Position numbers and translations under genes: made by a program. Under the pieces are notes generated by a model. That model worked only from the letters and a program-made list of their open reading frames with translations, was not told the DNA's origin and searched no databases. From positions 1 to 55,829 of the forward strand of contig CAMLLB010000024.1 in assembly GCA_946480815.1 (NCBI GenBank): a DNA stretch of 55,829 nt, written 5' to 3'. The first letter of the stretch is position 1; every line of letters starts with the position of its first letter. Positions 55,826 through 55,829 of this stretch are shown one piece after another. Source of the stretch: an uncultured Flavobacteriales bacterium (lineage in GTDB: Bacteria; Bacteroidota; Bacteroidia; Flavobacteriales; Crocinitomicaceae).

Positions 55826-55829
55826 TTCT

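Overview
The window reads as chromosomal DNA of a Bacteroidota bacterium, most likely a Flavobacteriales member close to Fluviicola/Crocinitomicaceae. Five things point there: type IX secretion (T9SS) cargo with type A and type B (CHU_C) C-terminal signals, a CarboxypepD_reg TonB-dependent receptor, -7 boxes of the Bacteroidota type TAnnTTTG, a monomeric isocitrate dehydrogenase, and the gene order rpsK-rpsD-rpoA-rplQ ... carA-eno. The genus is an inference from gene content. I see no tRNA, rRNA, CRISPR array, prophage or classical insertion sequence.

Layout. 1-6036 (minus): a TonB-dependent receptor followed by a very large exported protein cut by the left edge. 6266-7625 (plus): a phosphopantetheinyl transferase overlapping a GGGP-synthase-family prenyltransferase. 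7907-10102: a secreted M43 metalloprotease with PKD and T9SS sorting domains, closed by a strong terminator. 10207-13822: an unknown protein, a degenerate half of a DEAD-box helicase, a small membrane protein, and a 7TM/SpoIIE-type phosphatase sensor that converges on nadC. 13819-15137 (minus): nadC and a DUF4783 protein.

15312-30448 (plus): rlmH leads a long, tightly packed glycan-assembly locus. It holds a polytopic membrane protein, an FkbM methyltransferase, a PglK/MsbA-like ABC exporter, six probable glycosyltransferases, an asparagine-synthase-like amidotransferase, a WbpG-type N-acetyl-sugar amidotransferase and a nucleotide-sugar epimerase/dehydratase. A second asnB-like gene lies at 31420-33318. 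Together these could build a surface glycan (LPS, A-LPS or capsule) whose lipid-linked intermediate is moved by the ABC protein. No HisH/HisF-like partners for the WbpG protein, no Wzx and no priming transferase are visible.

30485-31419 is a patch with a 56-aa Cys-tailed protein and a GIY-YIG nuclease gene bracketed by inverted copies of a REP-like hairpin. 33447-39624 carries stress/housekeeping genes: a tandem SRPBCC protein, a VOC protein, an SDR-AraC pair, RdgB-type NTPase and monomeric Icd. 39820-43025 carries two tiny paralogous Cys-rich lipoproteins, a DUF4403 lipoprotein and an OmpA-family protein. 43103-55825 (minus) holds urocanate hydratase, a gliding-motility/T9SS type B adhesin-like protein with a small secreted partner, enolase, carA, a T9SS type A cargo protein, and the ribosomal alpha operon up to the right edge.

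Points most worth a second look: the Walker-A-less DEAD-box half protein; the REP-flanked GIY-YIG gene; a recurring promoter layout in which the -7 box ends only 4-6 bases before the start codon (implied leaderless mRNAs); the paired tiny lipoproteins; and the incomplete amidotransferase/flippase set of the glycan locus.
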